From Haematobia irritans (Eukaryota > Arthropoda > Insecta > Diptera > Muscidae): a stretch of DNA of 64,000 bases. The translations under genes were made by a program, and so were the position numbers. The stretch spans positions 67,033,629 to 67,097,628 of the forward strand of contig NC_134401.1 of NCBI RefSeq assembly GCF_050003625.1. Reading direction: 5' to 3'. The notes beneath the pieces are model-generated. The model made no database searches, was not told the origin of the DNA, and saw only the letters and a list, made by a program, of their open reading frames with translations. Numbering within the stretch: the first letter of the stretch is position 1; every line of letters starts with the position of its first letter. Below are positions 51,950-61,440 of the stretch, in pieces.

Positions 51950-54900
51950 ATGGCAGATCCAGCTCTGTTAAGAAAATTTAAGAAATTTGCCGCGTTGTTT
52001 TTGGAGTTCGAAAGGGAGAATAGCGCGGCTAGTATTACCCACACTATGTTCACCGTGGAACTTCGCAAGGAGGAGTTCAAAGGGTTGTGGACCAAAGTTA
52101 AGAATTCCTATGAGAAATTCTGTGTTGATTGTGAGTGTTCAGAAGAACAGGAAAAGGAGGCATCTGAGCTATTCAGACAATGCAGAGAGGCGTATATTAC
52201 TTGTGCAGCTGGGATGGGAGAATTGTCGCAGTCTTTTTTGAGTAGATCGGTTCTAACGTCCACTTGTGCTTCTCCCAGTGGCGTTACTCAGCAATTTTCT
52301 GAAAGCAGAGGTAATGATCACAGGTTGAGATTACCACCATGTACCACAGAAGTCTTTTATGGTGATTATCTTTCCTGGCCATCGTTTAGGGATATGTTTA
52401 AGGCCGTGTATATTGACTGTCAATCGATCACTCCCGTTGAGAAGCTGTTTTATTTACGTCAGAACACACAGGGTGAGGCATTGGAGATTGTTAAAAAGTC
52501 TCAATTAACCAATGAGGGATTCCAAATGGCTTGGAATAATTTAAAGGATCGATATGAAAATAAAAGGATTTTAGTGAATAGTCAACTGAAAATCCTTTTT
52601 AATCTAGCTTCAGTCAAATCGGAGTCAGCACAGGAAATTAAGCGTCTCCAACGGGAGATAAATAATTGCATCACGTCCTTGAAATTGCATGAAGTATGCA
52701 TTGATAGTTGGGACCCCATATTTGTTTTTTTGTGCTCGACTAAACTCCCGGTTACGACCTTATCATTGTGGGAACAGACGGTGAAAGATAAGACGGAAAT
52801 ATCTAGATGGGAGGATTTGGATAATTTTTTGACGGCACGTTTCCAATCGTTGGAAACAGTTTTTGATTTTACGAATATTGAAGCTCCTGAGACTTCAGGG
52901 AGATCAAGTAGAACTAACGCCGTACACAGGAAGGTTAGAATATATCAGGCAAGTACTCAGAGAATCACTTGTTTTGCTTGTTCACAGGACCATTTTTTGA
53001 AGTCCTGCGAAAAATTTTTGAAAATGTCACCCGAGGAGCGATTTATGGTGGTTAAGAGAAACAATCTTTGTCTAAATTGCTTTAGCAGCAACCACAGATT
53101 GAATCAATGTTCTAGCAGGTACAGTTGTGATAAATGTAACTCTAGACATAATTCTTTGCTACATCGGGATTCGCGGGTAACACTTAGTACAGAGATCACG
53201 GAAATGGAGGATAATTGTCCAACTTCTATTCAAAGCGCAACAAGTGAGCGGGAGATTCAGAATTGCTTCGCTAGATCTTCTAGACTTGTACTGTTGGGCA
53301 CTGCTATAGTGAATTTTGCCGTAGACGGAGTAGTTTTCTCGGCAAGGGCATTACTTGATTCGGGATCACAGGCCTCTTTCATATCGGAAAGATTACAAAG
53401 ACGTGTCGGAATACGCACCGCGAAGGTTAATGCGAGGATTTCAGGATTGAATAATGCATTGGCAGGTTTGACACATAAGCAGTGTACATTTAACCTGGTG
53501 TCTGGGGGTGAAAACAGGAAGGAAGTTGAAGTATGTGCTCTTGTCTTACCACAGCTGACAGGAAAACTTCCAAGTTCTTCAATTTCCATTCCTGAGCAAT
53601 CTTTGGAAGGTCTGCAGCTTGCAGATCCACATTTCGGACAAAGCGATAAAGTTGACATATTGATTGGAGCCGACGTTTATCCTCAGATCATTTTGGAGGG
53701 AGTTCGGAGGAATATTCTTGGTTCACTCGTAGCTCAGAATACGATATTTGGTTGGGTGTTGACCGGGCAGCTTGATAGACCCACTGATAGTTTTACGACT
53801 CTCGTTTCTTTTTGCACTGAAGTTTCCCTCAATCAACAATTAGAGAAATTTTGGAAACTGGAAGAGCCGCCAAGGATAAGTACCATGAACGCAGAAGAGG
53901 AATACTGTGAAGAACTATACAGAAACACAACGAGGAGATCGAATACTGGTAGATTTATAGTATGTCTTCCATTCAAGCCTCAATATTCAGAAGGAAAGGG
54001 ATTGGGATTATCCCGTACAAGAGCAGTTAGACAATTTTTACGGAATGAGGCTTCGTTGTTGAAGAAACCAGATCTTAAGGTGATGTATGACTCAGTGGTT
54101 AAGGAATATGAGTCTTTGGGACAAATGGTAAGAGTGGGAGGGTCAGATGAAGTAGGCTCGGGGTTTTATATGCCCCATCATGCAGTTATAAAGCCCGAAA
54201 GGATCTCCACTAAGTTGAGGGTTGTATTTAACGCCTCCAGTCACTCATCGACAGGTCTAAGTTTGAATGATATTTTGTACCCCGGGCCTGTGTTGCAGAA
54301 TGATCTGACATTGTTGATTATAAGGTGGAGATTTTATCGCTATGTTTTCAACGGTGACATCGAGAAGATGTATCGCCAAATCCTTCTTGATGATAGGCAT
54401 ACTAGATTTCAGCGGATAATTTTTCGGGATGACCCTAAGGTTGATATACAGGACTTTGAAATGAAGACAGTTACTTTTGGAGTAAATTGTGCACCTTTCC
54501 TGGCTATAAGAAGTTTGTTGCAGCTCGCCTCTGAGGTCCAGAAGGATTTGCCTTTAGCTACACAAATCTTGAGGAAAATGATGTATGTCGACGATGTTCT
54601 GGCGGATGCGTCTGAAAGGGCTTACGGAGCATGCGTGTATTCTAGGACAAAATCGTCCTCAGGTGTAGTCCAAACTAGGTTGCTGATTGCGAGGGTTGCC
54701 CCGTTGAAGACAATTTCGTTGCCAAGGTTAGAGCTCTGTGGAGCACTTTTGCTAGCGGAACTCATGTCTTCGTTGAAAATGGACTTGAGCTTGGACAGTA
54801 AGAATACTAAGTTTTTTTGTTGGAGCGATTCGACGATAGTTCTTGCGTGGCTTCAGAAACCTCCGTCTTCTTGGACCACATTTGTCTCCAATAGGGTTTC

Positions 54901-56629
54901 AAAGATTGTAGATTTGGTGGGAAAAGAATGTTGGAGACATGTTAGATCAGAGCATAACCCAGCGGATATTATCAGCAGAGGCGTCCGGCCTCAGGAACTT
55001 GTGGACAATGCAATATGGTGGTTTGGACCTTCTTGGATGAAAGGCCCGTCAAACGAATGGCAAATGCAGTCTAGAACTGAGTTTCAGACCGAAGAGGAGG
55101 GTCGCTGCATTAAGGCATTTTTTGCTTATATCAAGAATTTTGAAGACGTGCTCCTTAGATTTTCTTCATACTCGAGGGCGTTACGAGTAATGGCGTACGT
55201 TTATCGATTCATCGCAATGCTTAGAAAAAGGTCATCGTGGACTGTAGAACTACAGGTATCGGTTAGTGAGCTTCATAATGTTAAGAAGAAACTGACCATT
55301 GTTACTCAAAAGGCATATTTTCCTGAGGAATATTTTAATCTATTCAATGGTCACCCCCTTCGTAAAACGAGTAGTTTACTGAGTTTGAATCCTTTCCTTG
55401 ACGAAGATGGTCTAATGCGCGTTGGGGGTAGATTGTCCAATGCAAATTTTATTCCCTTTAATGAAAGGCACCCAGTCATTTTGCCATATGACTGCAAATT
55501 CTCTAGACTTCTGACGTGTTTCATTCATGAGATAACCTTACATGGAGGAAATCAACTGATGTTAAGGGTTCTCCGATCGGAGTTTTGGATTCCGAGGGCA
55601 AAGAATATTATAAGATATGTTATAGGAAATTGCAAGGTATGTACAATATTTGCGAGGAGATCAAGAACCCAAATTATGTCATCCTTACCCATTTCTCGAA
55701 CACTTATTGACAGGCCCTTCACTCGAACGGGCGTGGATTTCGCTGGGCCTTACGATATCAAAAATTATACAGGTCGAGCCTGCTTAATAACAAAAGGATA
55801 CGTATCAGTATTTGTTTGTTTCGCCACGAGGGCGATACATTTGGAAGCTGTAAGCGACTTATCGACGGCTACTTTTTTGGCCGCTTTTGCGAGGTTCGTT
55901 TCTCGTCGAGGTTGTCCAAAGCATGTGTACTCAGACAATGGGACCAACTTCGTTGGTGCTTCAAGGGCTTTGAGGTCTGAATTTCGTAGTTTTATTCGAA
56001 GCGTTAGTTCGGAAATTGTTCAATCATATGTCAATAACGAGGTCGATTGGCATTTTAACCCAGCGGGTGCGCCACATATGGGGGGCCTATGGGAAGCTGG
56101 AGTTAAATCTTTTAAGCACCATTTTAGGAGAATAGCCTGTAATTTGAAGTACACTTTTGAGGAATTTTCAACCCTATTGGCTCGGGTTGAGTCATGTTTG
56201 AACTCAAGACCGCTTTGTCCCTTATCGGAGGATGCGAGTTGTTTGGACGCATTAACTCCAGGTCACTTTTTAGTCGGTGGTCCCCTACTGTCCCCGCCAG
56301 AACCGCAGATCCATGATGCTCCCATTTCTATAGTTAATCGCTGGCAAAGAGTTAAGGCACTCAATCAACATTTGTGTTTTCGTTGGAAGGAAGAGTACTT
56401 GAAGGAAATCATTAAACGAAATAAATGGAAATCGGACGAACCGAATTTAAAGGTTGATGACATGGTTGTTGTTCGTGATGATAATTTATCCCCAAACGAG
56501 TGGAGAATAGGGAGAGTAACGAAGGTGTTTCCTGGTGTGGACGGAAAGGTCAGGGTTGCCGAAATCCGGACTGCTCGGGGTCAGTTAGTGAGACCAGTCG
56601 TGAAACTGGTTCTTCTTCCTGCAAACTAG
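51950..56629 (+). CDS. Gag-Pol polyprotein of BEL/Pao element B, RT internally deleted
   Basis: 1559 residues in one frame. DUF1759-type Gag ('[15 protein letters not shown]') is near residue 140. Knuckles lie at about 341-405 ('[13 protein letters not shown]', '[14 protein letters not shown]', '[13 protein letters not shown]'). The protease is near 467 with a canonical D-S-G ('[11 protein letters not shown]'), ending at 'TIFGWVLTG'. RT has '[11 protein letters not shown]' (about 800), '[13 protein letters not shown]' and 'YVDD' (about 879). The chain then jumps straight to 'DASERAYGA' of RNase H: about 170 residues (RT thumb and connection, the 'LFDPVGWLGP' region of element A) are missing without frameshift. 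RNase H ('LELCGA', 'CWSDST') and integrase ('GVDFAGP', 'SDNGTNF', 'GLWEAG') are complete, with an intact C-terminal domain. RT activity is unlikely. Confidence 0.95.
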   Translation: MADPALLRKFKKFAALFLEFERENSAASITHTMFTVELRKEEFKGLWTKVKNSYEKFCVDCECSEEQEKEASELFRQCREAYITCAAGMGELSQSFLSRSVLTSTCASPSGVTQQFSESRGNDHRLRLPPCTTEVFYGDYLSWPSFRDMFKAVYIDCQSITPVEKLFYLRQNTQGEALEIVKKSQLTNEGFQMAWNNLKDRYENKRILVNSQLKILFNLASVKSESAQEIKRLQREINNCITSLKLHEVCIDSWDPIFVFLCSTKLPVTTLSLWEQTVKDKTEISRWEDLDNFLTARFQSLETVFDFTNIEAPETSGRSSRTNAVHRKVRIYQASTQRITCFACSQDHFLKSCEKFLKMSPEERFMVVKRNNLCLNCFSSNHRLNQCSSRYSCDKCNSRHNSLLHRDSRVTLSTEITEMEDNCPTSIQSATSEREIQNCFARSSRLVLLGTAIVNFAVDGVVFSARALLDSGSQASFISERLQRRVGIRTAKVNARISGLNNALAGLTHKQCTFNLVSGGENRKEVEVCALVLPQLTGKLPSSSISIPEQSLEGLQLADPHFGQSDKVDILIGADVYPQIILEGVRRNILGSLVAQNTIFGWVLTGQLDRPTDSFTTLVSFCTEVSLNQQLEKFWKLEEPPRISTMNAEEEYCEELYRNTTRRSNTGRFIVCLPFKPQYSEGKGLGLSRTRAVRQFLRNEASLLKKPDLKVMYDSVVKEYESLGQMVRVGGSDEVGSGFYMPHHAVIKPERISTKLRVVFNASSHSSTGLSLNDILYPGPVLQNDLTLLIIRWRFYRYVFNGDIEKMYRQILLDDRHTRFQRIIFRDDPKVDIQDFEMKTVTFGVNCAPFLAIRSLLQLASEVQKDLPLATQILRKMMYVDDVLADASERAYGACVYSRTKSSSGVVQTRLLIARVAPLKTISLPRLELCGALLLAELMSSLKMDLSLDSKNTKFFCWSDSTIVLAWLQKPPSSWTTFVSNRVSKIVDLVGKECWRHVRSEHNPADIISRGVRPQELVDNAIWWFGPSWMKGPSNEWQMQSRTEFQTEEEGRCIKAFFAYIKNFEDVLLRFSSYSRALRVMAYVYRFIAMLRKRSSWTVELQVSVSELHNVKKKLTIVTQKAYFPEEYFNLFNGHPLRKTSSLLSLNPFLDEDGLMRVGGRLSNANFIPFNERHPVILPYDCKFSRLLTCFIHEITLHGGNQLMLRVLRSEFWIPRAKNIIRYVIGNCKVCTIFARRSRTQIMSSLPISRTLIDRPFTRTGVDFAGPYDIKNYTGRACLITKGYVSVFVCFATRAIHLEAVSDLSTATFLAAFARFVSRRGCPKHVYSDNGTNFVGASRALRSEFRSFIRSVSSEIVQSYVNNEVDWHFNPAGAPHMGGLWEAGVKSFKHHFRRIACNLKYTFEEFSTLLARVESCLNSRPLCPLSEDASCLDALTPGHFLVGGPLLSPPEPQIHDAPISIVNRWQRVKALNQHLCFRWKEEYLKEIIKRNKWKSDEPNLKVDDMVVVRDDNLSPNEWRIGRVTKVFPGVDGKVRVAEIRTARGQLVRPVVKLVLLPAN

Positions 56630-56660
56630 CAACTATGCACCTCTTTAACCTCCAAACATT

Positions 56661-56686
56661 GTTTTCTTTTTTTTTATTTTAGAATC
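56661..56686 (+). promoter_or_regulatory. Splice-acceptor-like signal before the third ORF of B
   Basis: A pyrimidine-rich tract 'gttttctttttttttatttt' ends in AG at 56681-56682, only 4 bp upstream of the ATG at 56687. This is the arrangement expected if the third ORF is translated from a spliced subgenomic RNA, as retroviral env is. The proposed donor is at 51513. Confidence 0.55.
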
Positions 56687-57790
56687 ATGGTTAAGGCAAA
56701 GAAATATCGTCCGGAAAATCGACAAAACATGCAAAAAATTGTATGTCGTGTATGCTTAAGGGACCACCCTCTTAGATTTTGTCATAAATTTCTGTCTATG
56801 GATTATTCTGAACGGATGCGAATTGTATCTATATATCGACATTGTGCTGGATGTCTAGCACACGATCATACCTGGCGTACGTGCAACAGTGAGGGTCGAT
56901 GCAGAAAATGTGGCGACATGCATCACACCTTGCTTCACAAACCTGGACCACGTTCGTCCACTAAAGTTGTAAAAAGCGTTATTAAAAGGTTGGGACCTCG
57001 TTCGTCCAAGCCCAATGATAAGGTAGGAACTAGTTCGTCCAATCCTTGCACTAAACTCGAACCTAGTTCGTTCGATGTCATCGATAAAAATGGACCTAGT
57101 TCGTCCAAGCATTCTTTATCAACGGGAAACATTTCGACCACAAAAAGAACCCATAGGCACCGTAGCTCAGACGGAGATACCAAGGATTCGTTTCGCTTAT
57201 CTAATAATAATCAACTCAGCTCAAAATTGTCGCAAGATGTCGTTCCGTATAGATCCCAAAACCTGGCTAGAAATTCAGCATGCCGTAGATGGGAAACCTT
57301 GTCTCCAACCTGTACAATTCAGGAATCCACTATGATCCGTCCCACTGCAGTTGTAAAAATTATTTGTGGAGATCGATATGTTCAAGAACGAGCGATAATC
57401 GACCCAGGAGCGGAGACAACAATAATAGATGAGGCGTTAGTTCGGCGAATTGGACAGAAAGTAATACGAATAGGTAATCATCAGAAATGTTATCTTCAAC
57501 TAAGAGGGGGTTATGGAAGGAGCAACACCGTTGAAACGTATGCTGAAGTTCGAAGGAGATTCTCCGTAGTTACTCCGAATAAGTCCATAGATGCTCGGAT
57601 TGTCGAGGAATATCCAGGACTACAGTTAGCTGATCCACAATTTTATACCTCTGGGGTTGTACACCTTTCGCTTGGGGGTGACCTATATGCTAAAATAATA
57701 CGAAACGGAGTTAGTGGTGGCTCCTTGGGAAGACCATTAGCCCAATTTACGATTTTTGGATACATAATTTCTGGACGTTGCTCTTCTTAA
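56687..57790 (+). CDS. Third ORF of element B: knuckle-protease-like protein (367 aa)
   Basis: The ATG is 57 bp after the gag-pol stop and in a different frame. Residues 20-84 hold Cys/His clusters 'CRVCLRDHPLRFC', 'CAGCLAHDHTWRTC' and 'CRKCGDMHHTLLH', like the Gag knuckles. Residues about 85-145 contain five imperfect GP(R/S)SS repeats, 11-16 residues apart. Near 238 is 'IIDPGAETTIIDEALVRRIG', a retropepsin-like fold start with D-P-G for D-[ST]-G. It is followed by 'GLQLADPQF', 'LGGDLYAKII' and 'AQFTIFGYIISG', matching the end of the gag-pol protease region. The protein stops there. There is no signal peptide or membrane segment, so it is not an envelope. The homologue in element A has the same layout. 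A nucleic-acid-binding, decoy or regulatory Gag-PR paralogue is my inference. Confidence 0.9.
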   Translation: MVKAKKYRPENRQNMQKIVCRVCLRDHPLRFCHKFLSMDYSERMRIVSIYRHCAGCLAHDHTWRTCNSEGRCRKCGDMHHTLLHKPGPRSSTKVVKSVIKRLGPRSSKPNDKVGTSSSNPCTKLEPSSFDVIDKNGPSSSKHSLSTGNISTTKRTHRHRSSDGDTKDSFRLSNNNQLSSKLSQDVVPYRSQNLARNSACRRWETLSPTCTIQESTMIRPTAVVKIICGDRYVQERAIIDPGAETTIIDEALVRRIGQKVIRIGNHQKCYLQLRGGYGRSNTVETYAEVRRRFSVVTPNKSIDARIVEEYPGLQLADPQFYTSGVVHLSLGGDLYAKIIRNGVSGGSLGRPLAQFTIFGYIISGRCSS

Positions 57791-57909
57791 TTCAAACCGA
57801 ACTTCCAGTGCACTATAACTTGTCTATGATTTGAATTTGTGAATGAAATAAACTTTGGGTAACTGGAACATGTGAAGTATTAAGTGGAAATGCTATGGAT
57901 TGCACAATA

Positions 57910-58436
57910 CTGCAAGGGGGCCGGAATGTTTAGGTTGAGAATATATTTTGTTGGAGTAACGAAATTAACGCCATCTATGGAAAGGTCTTAGAAATCCGTT
58001 TTTGGATAAACGTTGTCTCCTGGTTATTTGCAGATGTGGCCATTTAGCTGCGGTCCTGGGATTATCTTTATCTAGTTAAGAATTCACTGTTACTCGTTAT
58101 TGTTTTTATTATTATTGCATGCATATATTTTAAGTTAGTTCGTAAGAATCTTGGATAGCATAAAGTTGTCTACTAGACAGTCAATTTTTTTGGATTTCCC
58201 TGAAATTGTTATCGCTCTCGAAATAATATTTATAAGAAAGTACGATTTGAAATAAAGAAGTCTGTGGATTAAGATATAAATGATCTAGTAGAAAGCGTTT
58301 TGTTTTTGTTGTGCCTTAAATGACTTTTGGTTTTTCATGCTGCGACAGAGCCTCAACCACTTGTTTTTGTTTTTGCTTCAGCAGTGCTCCGCCGGTCCTT
58401 TGGGAAAAAATATCCAAAATATTCCAAATGTAAACA
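57910..58436 (+). repeat. Polypurine tract and 3' LTR of element B
   Basis: 'tgcaagggggccggaa' (57911-57926) is the polypurine tract. The LTR spans 57927-58436 and is followed by GAGGA. No difference from the 5' LTR was found by eye over 510 bp. Confidence 0.94.
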
Positions 58437-58441
58437 GAGGA

Positions 58442-59860
58442 CAACCGACCTCCATTTCGAAAAACCATTATTTTTGATTTATCCAAATTAACCACCATAT
58501 TCCATTGTTTACAATATTTTTCTAGATTGGATATCATTATTTGTAACACGTCTCTTTGATCAGCTAGTATGACAATATCATCAGCGTATAATAAAATTCG
58601 AACATTTATATCATCTATCATCAGACCTCCTTCTAACCAATCATGAAGATCATTTAAGTATAATGTGAACAATAATGGCGACAATAAACATCCTTGTCGT
58701 ACTCCTGTGTATGTGTAAAAGTATTGTGAAACCTCGTCCCCTGTCCATACCATGGATTTAGTAGTTCGATAAAGTTTTTCAATTATATTAACTATCTTAG
58801 TTGACATTCCAATTTCATGTAACTTATAGATTAGCAATTGCCTTGGTATCATATCAAATGCGGCTGAGAAATCAACAAAAAATCCATATACTTTCTTTTT
58901 CTCTGCCAGTTTGTAGTGCACAATTGAGGCCAAATTGTAAATGTTGTCTATAGTCGAGTATCCTGTTCTGAATCCCGCTTGGAATTCATTTAATATGTTG
59001 TTATCGTTTACCCATTTCTTCAGCCTATTATTTAGAACTCCCATAAATACTTTTGCCATCGTATTCATAAACGAAATCCCTCTGTAATTATTTGGTGTAT
59101 TTAAATCGCCCTTTTTGTGAATTGGGAATATTACAGACTCTTCCATAATTTTATCCAATTGTCGTGATTCATATATTCGATTAAATTGACTTGCCAACTC
59201 TGTAAGAAATTCATATGATGCGTATTTCAAAAACTCGTACGACACCCTATCGATTCCAGGACCTTTATTTTCCTTAGTTTTGCGCAAGACTTCTCGAATT
59301 TCAGAAACCTCAATTTCTCTGTCCAACTCTGCATTAGCTCTATAGCATAGAGCGTAGGAAACTTCATTTGCGAATTGTGGTTTATTTAATAAGTCGTTAA
59401 AATAGGCTCTGAAATCCTCAGCTGAAATGTTGATACCAATCTCTAGATCTCGACCCCTAATTTGCCTTGCGATTTTCCACCATTCCTTTGCGTCTATCGA
59501 TTTGCTGATTTTTATTTGTAACTCTCTGGCATATTCTATTTTTCTCTCCCGACATAATATCTTATATGTTTTAACTGCATCCAAATATTTTTCTCTATCA
59601 TTTTGTGTATTACTTTCTCTAAACTTATTAAGGCATTTAAAGGACTTTGTTCTAGCTCTTTCACAGCGACTGTTATACCAACAGGTTTTGTATCTGTTTT
59701 GTTTATTTTGTTTACCTGCATTTATGGACGACATTTGAACTATTTTTGATAGATCATTCAAATTATTTATATCATTGCTTCTTTTACATAGAGTTAAATT
59801 TTGATTCAATCTGTTTTCATATCTGTCGGCGATTTCATGTTTCCATAATAATTTTGGAAG
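58442..59860 (-). pseudogene. Reverse transcriptase part of element G ORF2
   Basis: RT blocks appear in order on the minus strand: 'KENKGPGIDRVSYEFLKYA', 'IFPIHKKGDLNTPNNYRGIS', 'FQAGFRTGYSTIDNIYNL', motif A 'FFVDFSAAFDMI', 'TGVRQGCLLSPLLFTLYLND' and the catalytic 'LLYADDIVILA', then 'KSKIMVFRNGG'. The frame is ended by the insertion of element B (apparent coding to 58316 is LTR sequence). Near 59850 a frameshift separates it from the endonuclease: 'LLWKHEIADRYENRLNQN' is in the other frame. Confidence 0.88.
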
Positions 59861-60705
59861 TAGATTTAACTGTTTTTGACTGTCTTGAGTTTGTTGAACT
59901 TTCTATGTTAAGGGGTAGATGATCGGACCAAATTTTTTCTTCAACTTCGAATCTCTTTACCATTTCCAATCCATCATATGAGATAGCTGCCAAATCGTTG
60001 ACTGAATTCCCATTCGTGCTTACGTATGTAAACTGGCCTTCCTCATCTCCTTTGGTTCTACCGTTTAAAATAAGAAGACCATTGTCTTCACATAACTCCA
60101 AAAATTGCTTGCCTTTCCCATTTACAATATTGTCTTTTGACGATCTGGCTTGCAATCCTGCTGTGAACTCTGTTTCCAAACAACATCCCTCAAGATTTTG
60201 CTGAAGCCTACCAATTCTCACATTCATATCTCCTGCCAATATTATGGGGTCTCCTTCTATCTTTTTGACTATTTCCTTCATTCTCTCGAATTCATTGGGC
60301 CAATTTTCACCTCGTATATAAAACGGAAAAAATGTAAAGTTTGATTCTGGAGCTATTATTTTAATTAAATTCGACCCGCTTTCACACATGAAACAATGTC
60401 TAATTCCTCTTTCTTGAAGATCTTTTTTAATGCCACATACTAATCCTCCACTTGCTCTTCCATAGTTATTTGACCTTTCTGCTTTCTGTCATTTTAAATT
60501 ATAGTCATTGAAATATTTGGACCAACCATTCATTTGGTGTTCTTCGACATGTGTCTCCATTAATGCAAACATTTCAAAACCTCCAATGTACTCGAAGAAT
60601 TCAGGATAAAGACGTTTATTTTTTAGACCATTTACATTATAAGATAATATTTTAAAATTGATTTTTGAAACATTACTAAATTCTACGCTTGTTAAATTTT
60701 TATTT
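59835..60705 (-). pseudogene. AP-type endonuclease of element G ORF2
   Basis: The domain starts near 60680 with 'ILSYNVNGLKNKRLYPEFF' and 'FALMETHVEEH' (catalytic E). After a shift near 60495 come 'GRASGGLVCGIKKDL', 'IILAGDMNVRIG' (D-x-N block), 'VNDLAAIS' and 'SDHLPLNIE' (SDH block). It makes the first-strand nick in target DNA. Stops occur near 60495 and at the 5' border. Confidence 0.83.
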
Positions 60706-60709
60706 TGTT

Positions 60710-60916
60710 TTAGTTTTTTAAATTTAGTTCAGCTTTTAAGATATTATATTTAATGTTCAAATCAAATTCCTCACCATACAACTCTTTCAGGATAGTTATA
60801 GCATTAAGTGAACCACACATTAAGTTTTTATCATAACTCCATTTAAACCATTTGTTTTCAATTTTCATTCTATCATCTTGTACTTTTACTTTATACTTTT
60901 TGCTGAAACCCATCAA
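60710..60916 (-). pseudogene. Possible N-terminal segment of element G ORF2 (or ORF1 tail)
   Basis: A 68-codon frame starting 'MMGFSKKYKVKVQDDRMK' lies immediately 5' of the endonuclease with only a stop at about 60710 between them. I recognise no domain in it. Its position suggests the ORF2 start or the end of an ORF1. Confidence 0.4.
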
Positions 60917-60960
60917 ATTCCTCCGTAGTAAATTAGACAGTTATCTATTTTGTGTTTATC

Positions 60961-61209
60961 TAAGAAAGAGTATAATTTACCTAACATAATTTGCAGTGGA
61001 TACCTCGAGAATTCCAACAAACTATGTTGGTATGATCGCTCAATCTAGAACGTGATCACTTAAGACTTAAGAGCTAATGTTGTTACAACCTCTAACATAT
61101 CTGGTCCATTTTAGTTTTACAATTTCTTAAATTTGAGATAAGTTCAAATGTGAAAGTTTTCAATTCTTCGATTGAGAAACGATTTTTGTAATCTGGGTGT
61201 GTAGTGTTA
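60961..61209. other. 5' flank of element G, no gene
   Basis: AT-rich, no coding. It probably includes the 5' UTR of element G and its unknown boundary with the P-family fragment that follows. Confidence 0.35.
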
Positions 61210-61440
61210 ACCCAGCTTATGTTAATTGAAATGTCTTCAATCATGAAAATGATAGTATCAATCACCCATTTTGATTGAAAACCAACTCGATTTTCAATTA
61301 AAAATTTAATTGAATTTTGTCACAGAATCAATTAATTGTGTGATTGAATCAATTAAAAAAGTGATTGGTTTTTGACATAAAATTCAATCACAGTTTTAAC
61401 TGAACCAATTAAAATTTTAATTAATTACGTGACAAAAAAT
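61210..61440. mobile_element. P-family fragment at the duplication breakpoint
   Basis: 'atgtcttcaatcatgaaaatgatagtatcaatcaccc' type sequence through 'ttaattacgtgacaaaaaat' matches the left subterminal region of P copies 1 and 2. At 61441 it switches abruptly to P interior sequence ('ccaatcaaagac') that lies far from this point in intact copies. Confidence 0.8.

Larger units (their letters stand above)
49893..58436 (+). mobile_element. BEL/Pao LTR retrotransposon 'B', very recent insertion
   Basis: The 8,544-bp element has 510-bp LTRs at both ends (TGTTTAGG..GTAAACA), which I read as identical. The target copy GAGGA flanks it (49888-49892 and 58437-58441). It lies inside ORF2 of element G, in the opposite orientation. 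It encodes an unbroken gag-pol and a separate third ORF. The only obvious defect is an in-frame loss of about 170 residues in RT. Element A is its diverged relative. Confidence 0.96.
48657..60960 (-). mobile_element. Non-LTR retrotransposon 'G', split by BEL/Pao element B
   Basis: The minus-strand element ends at a tail of TTAGA units read from the + strand (48659-48680; TAATC units on the sense strand). It carries an AP endonuclease and an RT. Element B interrupts ORF2 at 49888-58441. Frames are broken in at least three further places. The exact 5' end is not clear; 60960 is the limit of recognisable sequence. It belongs to the broad Jockey/I/R1 assemblage and has no RNase H. A second copy of its 3' end begins at 63922. 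Confidence 0.83.

Noticed and set aside
56687..57790. Third ORF of element B as an envelope gene
   Set aside because: No signal peptide, transmembrane segment, furin site or Cys pattern of a glycoprotein; knuckles and a protease-like fold are visible instead.
58316..58441. Apparent continuation of element G RT into 58316
   Set aside because: This part of the frame is LTR sequence of element B read backwards. The true continuation is at 49887 and below.
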